Origin: Rhodoferax sp. | Lineage (GTDB): Bacteria > Pseudomonadota > Gammaproteobacteria > Burkholderiales > Burkholderiaceae_C | NCBI GenBank assembly: GCA_019449595.1 | Contig: JAGRPL010000004.1 | Span: forward strand, 806,001 to 870,000 | Reading direction: 5' to 3' | Length of the DNA stretch: 64,000 nt | In this document: piece after piece, positions 36,284-46,269 of the stretch | How the letters are laid out: each line of letters opens with the position of its first letter | Position numbering within the stretch: position 1 is the first letter of the stretch | The notes under the pieces: generated by a model | What the model saw: only the letters and a program-made list of their open reading frames with translations | The model's database searches: none | Told to the model about the DNA's origin: nothing | Translations under genes and position numbers: made by a program

Positions 36284-36393
36284 GGCGGCAGCGGCCCGGG
36301 TGGGGCGTTGTTTGGCTGGCTATGGCACGGCGCTGAAGCGGTACGTGGCGTGGCTGGCTGTTGTGGAAATGGACAGCGCCTATTGTATATACA

Positions 36394-36406
36394 AATGCGA
36401 ATCATT
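36394..36406. promoter_or_regulatory. Fur-box-like site upstream of the receptor
   Basis: AATGCGAATCATT matches 11 of 13 positions of the classical AATGATAATCATT core. It lies about 110 bases before the receptor start and next to an AT-rich stretch with a TACAAT -10 candidate on the minus strand (36382-36387). Iron-dependent repression of the whole uptake block is likely. Confidence 0.6.
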
Positions 36407-36471
36407 CCTATTAAAAATAAAAATGACCTTGCCGCAAGCATGGTGCGCCGCTTGGCGCACCGCGTCGGGGG

Positions 36472-37293
36472 TTAATACACCAGCCGCTCCGGGTGGATTT
36501 CCTGCAGGATGGTGGTGGCGATCTCTTCGATCGACTTGGTGGTGGTGGACAGCCAGCGGATGCCGGTGCGCCGCATCATGGCCTCGGCCTCGCTGACTTC
36601 GTGGCGGCAGTTCTCCAAGGAGGCGTATTTGGAGTTGGGGCGGCGTTCGTTGCGAATCTCGCTCAACCGCTCGGGCTGGATGGTGAGGCCGAAGATCTTC
36701 CCCTTGTGCGGCACCAGGGCGGGGGGGAGTTGCCGGCGGTCAAAGTCTTCCGGAATCAGCGGGTAGTTGGCGGCCTTGAGGCCATATTGCATGGCCAGGT
36801 ACAGCGAGGTCGGCGTCTTGCCACTGCGGCTGACCCCCACCAGGATGACATCGGATTGCTCCAGATCGCGGTTCATCTGGCCGTCGTCGTGGGCCAGCGA
36901 GAAGTTGATGGCTTCGATGCGGTTCTGGTATTCCTTGCTCTTGCTGGCATCGCTGAAGCGGCCAATGCGGTGGCTGGATTTGAGGTTGAACTCCTTTTCC
37001 AGCGGGTGCACAAAGGTGCCGAACATGTCCAGCAGCATGCCCTGGCATCCGTCCTGTATGACCTTGAGCACCTCCATGTTGACCAGGGTCGTGAACACAA
37101 TGGGCCGGTAGCCGTCCACCACGCCAGTATGGTTGATCTGGCGCACCGCCTGGTGTGCCTTGTCCACGGTGTCGCAAAACGGCAGGCGGACGTGGCGCGC
37201 CTTGGTCTCGAACTGGGCGAGGATGGCGTTGCCGAATGTCTCGGCAGTGATTCCGGTGCCGTCGGAGACAAAAAATACGGTGCGGTGGGTCAT
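36472..37293 (-). CDS. ppsR: PEP synthetase regulatory protein (bifunctional kinase/phosphorylase)
   Basis: A 273-residue DUF299-family protein that inactivates PEP synthase by ADP-dependent phosphorylation of a threonine and reactivates it with phosphate. N-terminal [17 protein letters not shown] and the P-loop [15 protein letters not shown] are signatures. ATG at 37293 ([11 protein letters not shown]) fits. The gene is divergent from ppsA, its target, with 218 bases between. Confidence 0.96.
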   Translation of the reverse strand: MTHRTVFFVSDGTGITAETFGNAILAQFETKARHVRLPFCDTVDKAHQAVRQINHTGVVDGYRPIVFTTLVNMEVLKVIQDGCQGMLLDMFGTFVHPLEKEFNLKSSHRIGRFSDASKSKEYQNRIEAINFSLAHDDGQMNRDLEQSDVILVGVSRSGKTPTSLYLAMQYGLKAANYPLIPEDFDRRQLPPALVPHKGKIFGLTIQPERLSEIRNERRPNSKYASLENCRHEVSEAEAMMRRTGIRWLSTTTKSIEEIATTILQEIHPERLVY

Positions 37294-37346
37294 GGTGGGG
37301 CAGGGTTGGAGTGTCAGAGTAGTGCAAGTGGGGATCGACGGTGTGG

Positions 37347-37376
37347 TTGGTGACCCCGTGGGGCGACCCCTACAAT
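37347..37376 (+). promoter_or_regulatory. candidate ppsA promoter
   Basis: TTGGTG (37347-37352), an 18-base spacer and TACAAT (37371-37376), about 130 bases ahead of the ppsA start. A fair sigma-70 match; the spacer includes a GC-rich stretch with CCCGTGGGG. Confidence 0.4.
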
Positions 37377-37511
37377 GTCTGCAATTTAGCGCATTTTTTG
37401 CATTTCCCGGATTTAACCAGAACAACGACAGACAACGGGAAATGGCGGCTGCAGGCGGGTCTGGTGCCGGCTTGAGGGCTGCAAAACGGTTTTAACTTCC
37501 GGAGCTTAGCA

Positions 37512-39905
37512 ATGTCGAAACTTTTCAGCCCGACCGATTTGGTCGTACCTTTTGAAAACCTGCGCATGACCGATGTCGAGTCGGTCGGTGGCAAGAACGC
37601 CAGTCTGGGGGAGATGATCTCCCACCTGCCCACCGGCGTCAAAGTGCCCACCGGGTTCGCCACCACGGCCCACGCCTTCCGCGAATTCCTGAAATTCGGC
37701 GGCCTGACCGAAAAGATCAGCGCCAAGCTGGCGGCGCTGGACGTGGAGGACGTGCGCGCCCTGGCCCAGGTCGGTGCCGAAATCCGGGCGCTGGTCGAAG
37801 TCCAGCCGTTTCCGCCCGAGCTGGAAAAAGGCATTCGTGAGGCCTTTGCCACCCTCAGCGCCGGCAATGCCGATGCCACCTTTGCCGTGCGCTCGTCCGC
37901 GACGGCCGAAGACCTGCCCGATGCCTCCTTCGCTGGCCAGCAGGAAACCTTCCTGAACGTGCATGGCATCGAGGACATCCTGCACAAGATCCGCGAGGTG
38001 TTTGCCTCCTTGTACAACGACCGCGCCATCAGCTACCGCGTGCACAAGGGCTTTGCCCATGACGTGGTGGCCTTGAGCGCTGGTATCCAGCGCATGGTGC
38101 GCTCCGATCTGGGCGCTGCGGGGGTGATGTTCACCATCGATACCGAGTCCGGTTTTTCGGAGGTGGTTTTCATCACCTCCAGCTACGGTTTGGGCGAAAC
38201 CGTGGTTCAGGGCGCCGTCAACCCGGACGAGTTCTATGTGCACAAGCCCATGCTCAAGGCGGGCAAGCGTGCCGTCATCCGCCGCAACCTGGGCTCCAAG
38301 CTGCTGCAGATGGTGTTTACCACCCCGGAAGAAAAAGCCCAGGGCGGCAAGCTCATCAAAACCACCGATGTGCCACCCGAGTTGCGCAACCGCTATTCGC
38401 TCACCGACGCCGATGTGGAGCAGCTGGCCCACTATGCCCTGGTGATCGAGCAGCACTATGGCCGCCCCATGGATATTGAATGGGGCAAGGACGGCGTGGA
38501 CGGCCAGCTCTACATCCTGCAGGCGCGACCTGAGACGGTGAAGAGCCAGGCCGGCAACCAGGCCGAGTTCCGCTACAAGCTCAAGGAGTCGGGTTCGGTG
38601 CTGGTCGAAGGCCGGGCCATTGGTCAGAAGATCGGTACGGGCCCGGTGCGCATCGTGCACAACATCAGCGAGATGGACAAGGTGCAGGCTGGCGACATCC
38701 TGGTGACCGACATGACGGACCCCAACTGGGAGCCGGTCATGAAGCGCGCGGCCGCCATCGTGACCAACCGCGGTGGGCGCACCTGCCACGCTGCCATCAT
38801 TGCCCGTGAACTGGGCATTCCGGCGGTCGTGGGGTGTGGCCACGCGACCGACGCCCTGAAGGATGGCATGCTGGTGACGGTGAGCTGTGCCCAGGGTGAT
38901 ACCGGCTTCATCTATGACGGTCTGCTGGAAACCGAAGTGACCGAAGTCCAGCGCGGCACCATGCCCGCGAGCCCGGTCAAGATCATGATGAACGTGGGCA
39001 ACCCCCAACTGGCATTTGATTTCTGCCAGTTGCCCAACGAGGGCGTGGGCCTGGCCCGCCTGGAATTCATCATCAACAACAACATTGGCGTGCACCCCAA
39101 GGCCATCCTGGACTACCCGAACATCGATGCCGATCTGAAAAAGGCGGTGGAATCGGTGGCGCGTGGCCACGCTTCGCCGCGTGCCTTTTATGTCGACAAA
39201 GTGGCGGAAGGGGTTGCCACCATTGCGGCCGCCTTCTGGCCCAAGCCCGTCATCGTGCGCCTGTCGGACTTCAAGAGCAACGAGTACCGCAAGCTGATCG
39301 GCGGCAGCCGTTACGAGCCGGAAGAAGAGAACCCCATGCTGGGTTTCCGCGGTGCTGCGCGTTATGTCAGCCACGAATTCGGCGAGGCCTTCGCCATGGA
39401 GTGCGAGGCGCTCAAGCGTGTGCGCAACGACATGGGCCTGAACAACGTGCAGGTCATGGTGCCCTTTGTGCGTACCCTGGGGCAGGCCCAGCGCGTGACC
39501 GAACTGCTGGCCCGCCACGGCCTCAAGCGGGGCGAGAACGAACTCAAGCTGGTGATGATGTGCGAGATTCCCAGCAATGCCATCCTGGCAGACCAGTTCC
39601 TGGAGTACTTTGATGGCTTCTCGATTGGCTCCAACGACCTGACCCAGCTCACGCTGGGCCTGGACCGGGATTCGGGGCTGGAGTTGCTGGCGGCGGATTT
39701 CGATGAACGCGACCCTGCCGTCAAGGCGCTGATCAGTCTGGCCATAGCCGCCTGCAAGCGGCAGGGGAAATACATTGGTATTTGCGGCCAGGGGCCCAGT
39801 GACCACCCCGATTTTGCGCAATGGCTGGTGAACGAGGGGATTGTGTCGATTTCCCTCAATCCCGACTCTGTCATTTCTACCTGGCAGCAGCTCGCCGCCA
39901 AATGA
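37512..39905 (+). CDS. ppsA: phosphoenolpyruvate synthase
   Basis: A 797-residue enzyme that makes PEP, AMP and phosphate from pyruvate and ATP, the entry into gluconeogenesis from three-carbon acids. An ATP-grasp-like N-terminal domain ([32 protein letters not shown]) is followed by the phosphohistidine domain [21 protein letters not shown], with the catalytic histidine, and the PEP-utilising barrel ([33 protein letters not shown]). Length is as expected. Its TGA overlaps the start of the symporter gene (ATGA). Confidence 0.97.
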   Translation: MSKLFSPTDLVVPFENLRMTDVESVGGKNASLGEMISHLPTGVKVPTGFATTAHAFREFLKFGGLTEKISAKLAALDVEDVRALAQVGAEIRALVEVQPFPPELEKGIREAFATLSAGNADATFAVRSSATAEDLPDASFAGQQETFLNVHGIEDILHKIREVFASLYNDRAISYRVHKGFAHDVVALSAGIQRMVRSDLGAAGVMFTIDTESGFSEVVFITSSYGLGETVVQGAVNPDEFYVHKPMLKAGKRAVIRRNLGSKLLQMVFTTPEEKAQGGKLIKTTDVPPELRNRYSLTDADVEQLAHYALVIEQHYGRPMDIEWGKDGVDGQLYILQARPETVKSQAGNQAEFRYKLKESGSVLVEGRAIGQKIGTGPVRIVHNISEMDKVQAGDILVTDMTDPNWEPVMKRAAAIVTNRGGRTCHAAIIARELGIPAVVGCGHATDALKDGMLVTVSCAQGDTGFIYDGLLETEVTEVQRGTMPASPVKIMMNVGNPQLAFDFCQLPNEGVGLARLEFIINNNIGVHPKAILDYPNIDADLKKAVESVARGHASPRAFYVDKVAEGVATIAAAFWPKPVIVRLSDFKSNEYRKLIGGSRYEPEEENPMLGFRGAARYVSHEFGEAFAMECEALKRVRNDMGLNNVQVMVPFVRTLGQAQRVTELLARHGLKRGENELKLVMMCEIPSNAILADQFLEYFDGFSIGSNDLTQLTLGLDRDSGLELLAADFDERDPAVKALISLAIAACKRQGKYIGICGQGPSDHPDFAQWLVNEGIVSISLNPDSVISTWQQLAAK

Positions 39906-42205
39906 CGGTGCCGGCAGTCGCGCGCTTTGGGGCTCTGCATGCAGGGCTTCTGGCGCTGTGGTTTGCCGTGTCGTTTGGTGTGGTCTTTTTTGCCCATGAC
40001 CTCCAGTTCGTGGTGGCGAACTGGCCGGTCGGGTTCTGGTTTGCGGCCCAGGGTTCGGTGGTGGTTTTCATCGCCATCGTGTTCCTGTTCGCTTGGCTTG
40101 CCAATCGGCGTGAGGGGCCTGAACCGGGGTTTGATGCCAGGGCTTATGCCCTGTACAAGCGCAAGCTGCATCGGCGGTTTGCCCTGTATGTTGCGGGCCT
40201 GCTGGCGTTTCTGTTGCTTTTGGCAGTGGCCGAGCGCTGGGGGATGTCCAAGGTCTGGGTAGCCGGCATCTTTCTTTCGGCAACCCTGGTTTTGTATGCC
40301 GTCATTGGGGTGTACGGCCGCACCGCGGACGCGGCCGAATACTACGTTGCCGGCCGGCGCATTCCTGGGATGTACAACGGCATGGCCACCGCGGCGGACT
40401 GGATGAGCGCGGCCTCCTTCATCAGCCTGGCGGGCGGGCTGTATCTGCAGGGTTTTTCCGGCACCGACGCCCAGTCCGGAGGGTTGGCGTATGTTTTGGG
40501 TTGGACAGGCGGGTTTTGCCTGGTCGCACTGCTGGTTGCGCCCTATCTACGGCGCATGAACCTGTATACGGTGCCCGACTTCTTCGCGGTGCGTTTTGGC
40601 GGGCGCTGGCCCCGCATGATTGCCGCATTAGCCGCGGTCTTGTGCTCCTTTACCTATGTGGTGGCGCAGATCTATGGCGTGGGGCTCATTACCTCCCGGC
40701 TGATCGGGGTTCACTTTGAGATTGGCATTCTGCTGGGGCTGGGCGGCGTATTGGTGTGTTCGTTTTTGGGCGGTATGCGGGCGGTCACCTGGACGCAGGT
40801 TACGCAGTACGTGGTCATCATTCTGGCGTTTTTGATTCCGGTTTCCTGGTTGTCCTACAAGCAGATTGGGAACCCGCTGGCGCCTTTCGCCTACGGCCAA
40901 CAGTTGCAGAAGATCGCTGCCATGGAGCTGGAGTTGGTGAATTCGCCAGCGGAGCGGCAGGTGACGGATGAATTCGCCCGGCGGGCCCGTGTTTACGAAC
41001 AAAAGCTGCAGGATGTGGATGAGGCCCTGCAGACCGAGCGGCAGGGTTTGCGTGATCAACTCCGCGCCATGGGAGGCATGAAAGCCGACGACGACCGTGC
41101 GATGCTGTTGCGCCGCGAGCTCGCCGCCGTGCCCAAGGACGCTGCTGCCGCCCGCGAGCTCTGGTCCCGGGAATTGACCGAAAACCTGGAGCGGGCCAAG
41201 CCTCTGGGAGGCATGCCTTCGCATACGACGCCGTTTGCAGGGGATCCTGTGGGCTCGGCGCAAGAGCGGGAAACGTTTCAGACCTCTCGACTGAATTTCC
41301 TGGCCCTGATGTTTTGCCTGATGGTGGGTACGGTCGGTCTGCCCCATTTGCTGACACGCTATTACGCTACGCCGACGGTGGCCGAAGCCCGCAGCTCGGT
41401 GGCGTGGTCCCTGTTTTTCATAGCCTTGCTGTACCTGTCGGCGCCGGCGTTGGCCGTGCTGGTTAAATACGAGGTGATGGCGCATCTGGTGGGGCAGCCG
41501 TTTGACCAGTTGCCGTCCTGGGTGGCGCAGTGGGCACGGGATGCAACGCTGTTGACGGTATCCGATGTCAATGGCGATCGCGTCCTGCAGTTCGCCGAGT
41601 TGAAATTCGGGGCCGATCTGGTGATGCTGGCCAGTCCCGAAATCGGGGGGCTGCCTTACGTGGTTTCGGCGCTGGTGGCGGCTGGCGGATTGGCCGCGGC
41701 GTTGTCCACGGCCGATGGCCTGCTGCTGACCATCGGCAATGCGTTGGCCCACGATGTGTATTTTGAGGGGGATAGCGACAAGGCCCAGGCCATGCGGCGG
41801 GTGATGTGGTCCAAGTTTGCCCTGCTCGTGGTCGCACTGGTTGCGGCGTATGTGGCGGCGCAGCGGCCAGCGGGCATTCTGTACCTGGTTTCGGCGTCGT
41901 TTTCACTGGCCGGCTCCGCTTTTGTCCCGGCGATGGTGCTCGGAATCTTCTGGCAGGGCGCTACCCGATCGGGCGCCGTGGCGGGCATGCTGGCAGGTCT
42001 GGGCATCACGATCTACTACATGGCTATCAATATACCGGCCGTGCGGACCTCGCTCGGGCTGGCGGGTGACGGGCTATGGTGGGGGATCCAGCCTGTATCG
42101 GCAGGGGTTTTCGGCGTCACGGCCGGATTCGCCATGACGGTGCTAGTGAGCCTGTTGGCCCGCCCGGAAAAGCCGCTAGCCGCACATAGCCAGCTTGGGC
42201 TATAA
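39902..42205 (+). CDS. DUF4212-sodium/solute symporter fusion (VC_2705 type)
   Basis: A 767-residue membrane protein. Residues 1-75 match the DUF4212 small-subunit pattern ([39 protein letters not shown]; short key: GFWFAAQGS). After a linker comes a sodium:solute symporter large subunit (about 115-760, [41 protein letters not shown]) of the VC_2705 subfamily. A hydrophilic, coiled-coil-like insertion of about 110 residues (about 340-450) separates membrane segments. The subunits are usually separate genes. Overlap with ppsA suggests a carboxylate such as pyruvate, lactate or acetate as substrate, which is inference. Confidence 0.85.
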   Translation: MTVPAVARFGALHAGLLALWFAVSFGVVFFAHDLQFVVANWPVGFWFAAQGSVVVFIAIVFLFAWLANRREGPEPGFDARAYALYKRKLHRRFALYVAGLLAFLLLLAVAERWGMSKVWVAGIFLSATLVLYAVIGVYGRTADAAEYYVAGRRIPGMYNGMATAADWMSAASFISLAGGLYLQGFSGTDAQSGGLAYVLGWTGGFCLVALLVAPYLRRMNLYTVPDFFAVRFGGRWPRMIAALAAVLCSFTYVVAQIYGVGLITSRLIGVHFEIGILLGLGGVLVCSFLGGMRAVTWTQVTQYVVIILAFLIPVSWLSYKQIGNPLAPFAYGQQLQKIAAMELELVNSPAERQVTDEFARRARVYEQKLQDVDEALQTERQGLRDQLRAMGGMKADDDRAMLLRRELAAVPKDAAAARELWSRELTENLERAKPLGGMPSHTTPFAGDPVGSAQERETFQTSRLNFLALMFCLMVGTVGLPHLLTRYYATPTVAEARSSVAWSLFFIALLYLSAPALAVLVKYEVMAHLVGQPFDQLPSWVAQWARDATLLTVSDVNGDRVLQFAELKFGADLVMLASPEIGGLPYVVSALVAAGGLAAALSTADGLLLTIGNALAHDVYFEGDSDKAQAMRRVMWSKFALLVVALVAAYVAAQRPAGILYLVSASFSLAGSAFVPAMVLGIFWQGATRSGAVAGMLAGLGITIYYMAINIPAVRTSLGLAGDGLWWGIQPVSAGVFGVTAGFAMTVLVSLLARPEKPLAAHSQLGL

Positions 42206-42206
42206 T
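42201..42206 (+). promoter_or_regulatory. -10 element of the rpsF operon
   Basis: A perfect TATAAT whose bases 3-5 are the TAA stop codon of the symporter gene. Transcription would start near 42213, giving a 90-base leader before rpsF. No clear -35 hexamer is seen upstream. Confidence 0.55.
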
Positions 42207-42211
42207 GGCAG

Positions 42212-42301
42212 GCTTCGCCTTGCTGCACCTCAATTAGACGCTGAGGGCAGCTTTTCTTACCCGAAGAGTTTTGAAAATCGGGATATCCAAAAGGAGTATC
42301 A
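42212..42301 (+). promoter_or_regulatory. rpsF leader, candidate S6:S18 autoregulatory element
   Basis: The 90-base leader contains a hairpin with CCCGA (42260-42264) and TCGGG (42278-42282) arms, just upstream of the AAGGAG ribosome binding site (42291-42296). The S6:S18 complex is known to bind a CCG-containing structure in rpsF leaders of many bacteria. I cannot fold or align this, so the assignment is tentative. Confidence 0.35.
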
Positions 42302-42667
42302 ATGCGTCACTATGAAATCATTCTCATGATCCATCCGGATCAGAGCGAGCAAGTTCCAGCCATGCTGGAGCGTTACAAGGGCATGATCACCGCTGGCGGT
42401 GGCAAGGTGCACCGCGTGGAAGACTGGGGCCGTCGCCAGCTGGTCTACATGATCAACAAGCTCGCCAAAGCCCACTATTTGTGCGTCAACATTGAAGCCG
42501 ACCAGGCTGTGATGTCGGAACTGGAACACGCGTTCAAGTTCAACGATGCCGTTCTGCGTCACCTGACCGTGTTGAAGAAAAAGGCCGAAACTGGTCCTTC
42601 TTCCATGATGAAGTCGGTCGAGCGCGAAGATGCGCGCAAGACCCAACAGGCTGAGTACCAGGGTTAA
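42302..42667 (+). CDS. rpsF: 30S ribosomal protein S6
   Basis: A 121-residue primary 16S rRNA-associated protein that pairs with S18 on the platform of the small subunit. [36 protein letters not shown] [16 protein letters not shown] and the acidic/basic C-terminal tail match the family. First gene of rpsF-priB-rpsR-rplI. Confidence 0.98.
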   Translation: MRHYEIILMIHPDQSEQVPAMLERYKGMITAGGGKVHRVEDWGRRQLVYMINKLAKAHYLCVNIEADQAVMSELEHAFKFNDAVLRHLTVLKKKAETGPSSMMKSVEREDARKTQQAEYQG

Positions 42668-42690
42668 GACGGCATTTTTGCCGACGGAGA

Positions 42691-42984
42691 GTGCCTGCCA
42701 ACACGCTTGTCTTGAGTGCGTGCATTGCAGAGGCTGAGGCCCTGCGTTACACGCCAGCCGGATTGCCCGCCCTGAATCTGCGACTCGAACACGAGTCCGA
42801 GGTTCTGGAAGCAGGACAGAGCAGACAGGTAAAGGCGGCGGTGAAGGCGGTGGCCTTTGGAACGCTGGCTGAGCGGCTTGTTCAACAAGCCATCGGCAGT
42901 GTCTGGAGGTTCAGCGGTTTTCTGGCTACTCCCCGGAACGGCAAATACGTTGTGTTTCACATTCAAGAGTTTTCGCAAGATTAA
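42691..42984 (+). CDS. priB: primosomal replication protein N
   Basis: A 97-residue single-OB-fold protein that binds single-stranded DNA and bridges PriA and DnaT during replication restart. ANTLVLSACIAEAEALRYTPAGLPALNLRLEHES (short keys: LSACIAEAEALRYTPAG, LNLRLEHES) fits the beta-proteobacterial PriB family. The start is GTG at 42691; GGAG lies unusually close to it (spacing about 1 base), so the start is uncertain. It lies between rpsF and rpsR as usual. Confidence 0.93.
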   Translation: MPANTLVLSACIAEAEALRYTPAGLPALNLRLEHESEVLEAGQSRQVKAAVKAVAFGTLAERLVQQAIGSVWRFSGFLATPRNGKYVVFHIQEFSQD

Positions 42985-43002
42985 TTTTTTCAGGAGGCCC
43001 TC

Positions 43003-43284
43003 ATGGCCACGTTCAAAAAATTCAACAAAGACAAGCGCCCCAAGCGCCCCGCACAAAATCTGCTGTTCAAGCGCAAGCGCTTCTGCCGCTTCACGGTGAC
43101 CGGCGTCGAAGAGATCGACTACAAGGACATCGACACGCTGCGTGATTTCATTGCTGAAAACGGCAAGATCATTCCCGCACGCCTGACCGGCACCCGCGCC
43201 ATTTTCCAGCGCCAGCTCAACACCGCTATCAAGCGTGCGCGTTTCCTCGCCATGCTGCCGTACAGCGACCAGCACAAGATCTAA
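43003..43284 (+). CDS. rpsR: 30S ribosomal protein S18
   Basis: A 93-residue small-subunit protein, very basic. [42 protein letters not shown] (short key: [11 protein letters not shown]) and [15 protein letters not shown] are family signatures. It has an AGGAGG ribosome binding site 8 bases upstream. Confidence 0.98.
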   Translation: MATFKKFNKDKRPKRPAQNLLFKRKRFCRFTVTGVEEIDYKDIDTLRDFIAENGKIIPARLTGTRAIFQRQLNTAIKRARFLAMLPYSDQHKI

Positions 43285-43295
43285 GGAGTCCGACC

Positions 43296-43748
43296 ATGCA
43301 AATCATTCTGCTCGACAAGGTCGTGAACCTGGGTGGCCTCGGCGATATCGTCAAGGTCAAGGACGGCTATGCCCGCAATTTCCTGATTCCCTCGGGCCGC
43401 GCTCGCCGCGCTACCGAAGCTGCCAAGGCGGAGTTTGAAGCCAAGCGTGCGGAGCTCGAAAAAGCTGCCGCTGCAAAATTGGCCGAATGCCAGGCGCTGG
43501 GCGAAAAGCTGGGTGGCACGACCATCAAGCTGACGCAAAAAGCCGGTGTGGACGGTCGTTTGTTCGGCTCCGTGACCAACTCCGACATCGCGGAAGAACT
43601 GGTCAAGAACGGTTACAAGGTGGCCAAGGCCCAGATCCGCATGCCCAATGGTCCGATCAAGACCGTGAGCGACAGCACGGTCAGCGTGGCTTTGCACACC
43701 GACGTGGTGGTGGATATCACTGTTTCCGTGTACGGCGAAACAGCCTGA
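43296..43748 (+). CDS. rplI: 50S ribosomal protein L9
   Basis: A 150-residue protein that binds domain V of 23S rRNA with its N-terminal domain and reaches towards the next ribosome with its C-terminal domain through a long helix. [31 protein letters not shown] (short key: [13 protein letters not shown]) opens it. Last gene of the operon, followed by a terminator. Confidence 0.98.
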   Translation: MQIILLDKVVNLGGLGDIVKVKDGYARNFLIPSGRARRATEAAKAEFEAKRAELEKAAAAKLAECQALGEKLGGTTIKLTQKAGVDGRLFGSVTNSDIAEELVKNGYKVAKAQIRMPNGPIKTVSDSTVSVALHTDVVVDITVSVYGETA

Positions 43749-43796
43749 TCGGATATGGACGCCGGAGCCTGTTCAGGCTCTGGCCGAAATGACGCG

Positions 43797-43828
43797 AAAG
43801 CCGCCAGGGCCTGTCCCTTGCGGCTTTT
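43797..43828 (+). terminator. intrinsic terminator after rplI
   Basis: Arms AAAGCCGC and GCGGCTTTT with an inner AGGG/CCCT stem, 49 bases after the rplI stop. The remaining bases to dnaB (43829-43978) carry only a leader. Confidence 0.8.
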
Positions 43829-43978
43829 GTATTTGTGGCACAGGTTATCCCGTGATTTCCACAACTTGCCCACATGTTGTACCGGATTTATGCCCAGTCT
43901 TTCCCTCGACACCACCGGGCAAGCCGCGTAGCATGCAGCGCAGTGCCGCACCATCTTCCATCGAGCTATTAATCCACC

Positions 43979-45379
43979 ATGTCCGCCGTATTTTCCGCCG
44001 TAGACGAATACGGCCAAGACCGTCAAATTGCCCAGCTGCGTGTTCCGCCGCACTCCATTGAAGGCGAATCCAGTGTGCTTGGCGGCTTGCTGCTCGATAA
44101 CGACGCCTGGGACCGCGTGGGAGACATTCTTGTCGACAGTGATTTCTACCGTTATGAGCACCGCCTGATCTATGCGGCCATTGGTTCGCTGGTCAACGCC
44201 AGCAAGCCGGCCGATGTGATCACCGTGTTTGAGCACATGCAGAGCCAGGGGCGGGCCGAGGAGATTGGTGGCCTGGCGTACCTCAATTCGCTGGCCCAGT
44301 ACGTGCCCAGTGCTAGCAATATCCGCCGGTATGCCGAGATCGTGCGAGACCGCTCCATCTTACGCAAGCTGGTCAGCGCCAGTGACGAGATTGCCACCAA
44401 TGCCTTCAATCCCCAAGGTCGGGCGGTCTCGGAGATCGTGGATGAGTCCGAGCAAAAGATATTCAATATTGGTGAGCAGGGTAAACGCAACAAGCAGGGC
44501 TTTCAGGCCATGGACTCGCTGGTCGTCAAGCTGCTTGACCGCGTACAGGAGATGGCCGACAACCCCAACGACGTGACGGGGGTACCCACCGGTTTCTATG
44601 ACCTGGACCGCATGACGGCTGGCCTGCAGGCCGGTGACCTGATTGTGCTGGCTGCCCGTCCGTCCATGGGCAAGACCGCACTGGCCATCAATATTGCCGA
44701 ACATGTAGCCCTGAACGAGGGGTTGCCGGTGGCGGTGTTCTCCATGGAAATGGGCGCGGCCCAACTGGCGGTGCGTATCGTGGGCTCCATCGGACGGATT
44801 GACCAGGGTCATCTGCGCACGGGCAAGCTGACCGATGACGAATGGCCGCGCCTGTCGGAGGCGATCGAGAAACTGCGCACCATTTCCCTGCACATCGACG
44901 AGAGTGCCGGTTTGAACTCCAGCGAACTGCGTGCCAATGCGCGGCGTTTGTCCCGCCAGTGCGGACAACTGGGGCTGATTGTGGTCGACTACCTGCAGCT
45001 CATGAGCGGCACCAGCAGCGACGGCGAGAACCGCGCCACCGAGTTGGGAGAAATTTCCCGGGGCTTGAAAATGCTGGCCCGTGAGTTGAAGTGCCCGGTG
45101 ATCGCGTTGTCCCAGCTCAACCGCAGTGTGGAACAGCGCCCCGACAAACGGCCGATGATGAGTGACTTGCGTGAATCCGGCGCCATCGAACAGGATGCCG
45201 ACATCATCATGTTCATCTACCGTGACGAGTACTACACCAAGGACGCCTGCAAGGAACCGGGCGTGGCCGAGGTCATCATCGCCAAACAGCGTAATGGCCC
45301 CACCGGCACCGTGAAATTGGCTTTCCTGAACCGGATCACCAAGTTCGAGAGCCTCGCCAGCAGCGGCGGGGACTACTAA
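43979..45379 (+). CDS. dnaB: replicative DNA helicase
   Basis: A 466-residue hexameric 5'-3' helicase that unwinds DNA at the replication fork. The N-terminal primase-interacting domain (RVPPHSIEGESSVLGGLLLDNDAWD) is followed by the RecA-like domain with Walker A ARPSMGKTALA, Walker B GLIVVDYLQLMSG, and the DnaB motif 4 (SQLNRSVEQRPDKRPMMSDLRESGAIEQDADIIMFIYRDE; short keys: RSVEQRPDKRP, LRESGAIEQDAD). No intein is present. Confidence 0.98.
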   Translation: MSAVFSAVDEYGQDRQIAQLRVPPHSIEGESSVLGGLLLDNDAWDRVGDILVDSDFYRYEHRLIYAAIGSLVNASKPADVITVFEHMQSQGRAEEIGGLAYLNSLAQYVPSASNIRRYAEIVRDRSILRKLVSASDEIATNAFNPQGRAVSEIVDESEQKIFNIGEQGKRNKQGFQAMDSLVVKLLDRVQEMADNPNDVTGVPTGFYDLDRMTAGLQAGDLIVLAARPSMGKTALAINIAEHVALNEGLPVAVFSMEMGAAQLAVRIVGSIGRIDQGHLRTGKLTDDEWPRLSEAIEKLRTISLHIDESAGLNSSELRANARRLSRQCGQLGLIVVDYLQLMSGTSSDGENRATELGEISRGLKMLARELKCPVIALSQLNRSVEQRPDKRPMMSDLRESGAIEQDADIIMFIYRDEYYTKDACKEPGVAEVIIAKQRNGPTGTVKLAFLNRITKFESLASSGGDY

Positions 45380-45387
45380 GCCTTATT

Positions 45388-45422
45388 CTCCGGCCGCCCT
45401 GGTGTGCGGGCTGGAGTTTCTT
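45388..45422 (+). terminator. probable terminator after dnaB
   Basis: CTCCGGCC and GGCTGGAG arms (8 base pairs with one G-T) around a 13-base loop, followed by TTTCTT. It begins 9 bases after the dnaB stop. Confidence 0.6.
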
Positions 45423-45747
45423 CGTGGGCACATGCGCTGCCAACAGTCCACGCGCGCCTTCCTGCGTCGCACACATCTTGTGCATTTCTCGTTTCGGCTT
45501 TCGTCAATGGAGCAGGATTTGGCATATCCCGTTTCGCTCCGGCGATAGGTGTCGGGAAAATTGATTATTCGCAACTGCGTGGGGTGCGAGTTGGAGATTA
45601 ATACCTCTCAGGCAGAACAAATTGTTACTTGTTTTAACGGCAGGTTCAGTTTTTCAGCTCGACGGCGTGGTCGCTGATCGGGGTTCTGCTATTGGTTCAG
45701 TTGCCTGTGCAAGGTGGCTGGTGGGTTGACCTAACTGGAGAGTAAAT
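45423..45747 (+). other. leader/promoter region of the Tad pilus locus
   Basis: A gap of about 325 bases with no supported gene. AT-rich patches (TTGATTATTCGCAAC, TTACTTGTTTTAACGG) suggest the tad promoter lies here, but no clear hexamer pair was found. ATG of the first pilin follows GGAGAG at 45738-45743. Confidence 0.5.
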
Positions 45748-45942
45748 ATGAAACAGCTGTATCTCGCAACGCGCCAATTTCTGCGTGACGAAGAGGGTGT
45801 AACCGCCATTGAATATGGCCTCATTGCGGCCCTGATTGCGGTGGCGGTGATTGCCACGGTGTATCTCGTCGGGCAGGAACTGAACAACACGTTTATCAAG
45901 ATCAAGACCTGTTTGACAACGCCTGCAAATTGCGGCACCTGA
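45748..45942 (+). CDS. flp: Flp-family type IVb pilin
   Basis: A 64-residue prepilin. The leader MKQLYLATRQFLRDEEG ends with the glycine before VTAIEYGLIAALIAVAVIATVYLVGQ, the conserved G-(x)4-EY processing site and hydrophobic helix. The C-terminus KTCLTTPANCGT has two cysteines six residues apart, unusual in Flp pilins as I know them. First gene of the Tad locus, made in bulk as pilus subunit. Confidence 0.94.
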   Translation: MKQLYLATRQFLRDEEGVTAIEYGLIAALIAVAVIATVYLVGQELNNTFIKIKTCLTTPANCGT

Positions 45943-45973
45943 TGTCACAAGTGGCTTGAGCCAATGCGTCGGT

Positions 45974-46001
45974 GGTGGGGCACGCAGGTGCCTTCCCCAC
46001 C
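45974..46001 (+). other. hairpin between the two pilin genes
   Basis: GGTGGGG and CCCCACC arms around a 14-base loop in the 127-base gap between pilins. No T tract follows, so it is more likely an mRNA-stabilising or partial-stop structure than a terminator. Confidence 0.4.
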
Positions 46002-46069
46002 GGGCGTGTTGGAGGAGATTCGTTGCACATTGCGGTGCAGGGGTTGTCGCACTTTAACCAAGGGTCACC

Positions 46070-46261
46070 ATGAAGCACTTTGCTCTGGTTGTTCGGAAAT
46101 TTCTTGAAGATGACCGGGGGTTGACGGCTCTCGAATACGGTTTGATTGCCGCCGTGCTGGTCATTGCGGTCATTGTCACGGTGACCCTGGTGGCGCAACA
46201 GGTCGACGCAACGTACGTGAATGTCAAGAACTGCGTTCTAAGTCCTTCCACCTGCAAGTAG
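46070..46261 (+). CDS. second Flp-family type IVb pilin
   Basis: A 63-residue prepilin similar to the first: leader MKHFALVVRKFLEDDRG, then LTALEYGLIAAVLVIAVIVTVTLV. The C-terminus KNCVLSPSTCK again has Cys-x6-Cys. The two proteins differ throughout the helix, so this is an older duplication. Its TAG is followed at once by the prepilin peptidase gene. Confidence 0.93.
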   Translation: MKHFALVVRKFLEDDRGLTALEYGLIAAVLVIAVIVTVTLVAQQVDATYVNVKNCVLSPSTCK

Positions 46262-46269
46262 TGGTTTCT

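Noticed and set aside
37506..39821. A 771-codon open frame opposite ppsA
   Set aside because: ppsA is certain on the other strand, and the antisense product has no recognisable domain.
42019..42040. TTGATAGCC-like stretch in the symporter gene as a further repeat copy
   Set aside because: Only a short part of the core matches; the tail is absent and the residues encode a normal part of the membrane protein.
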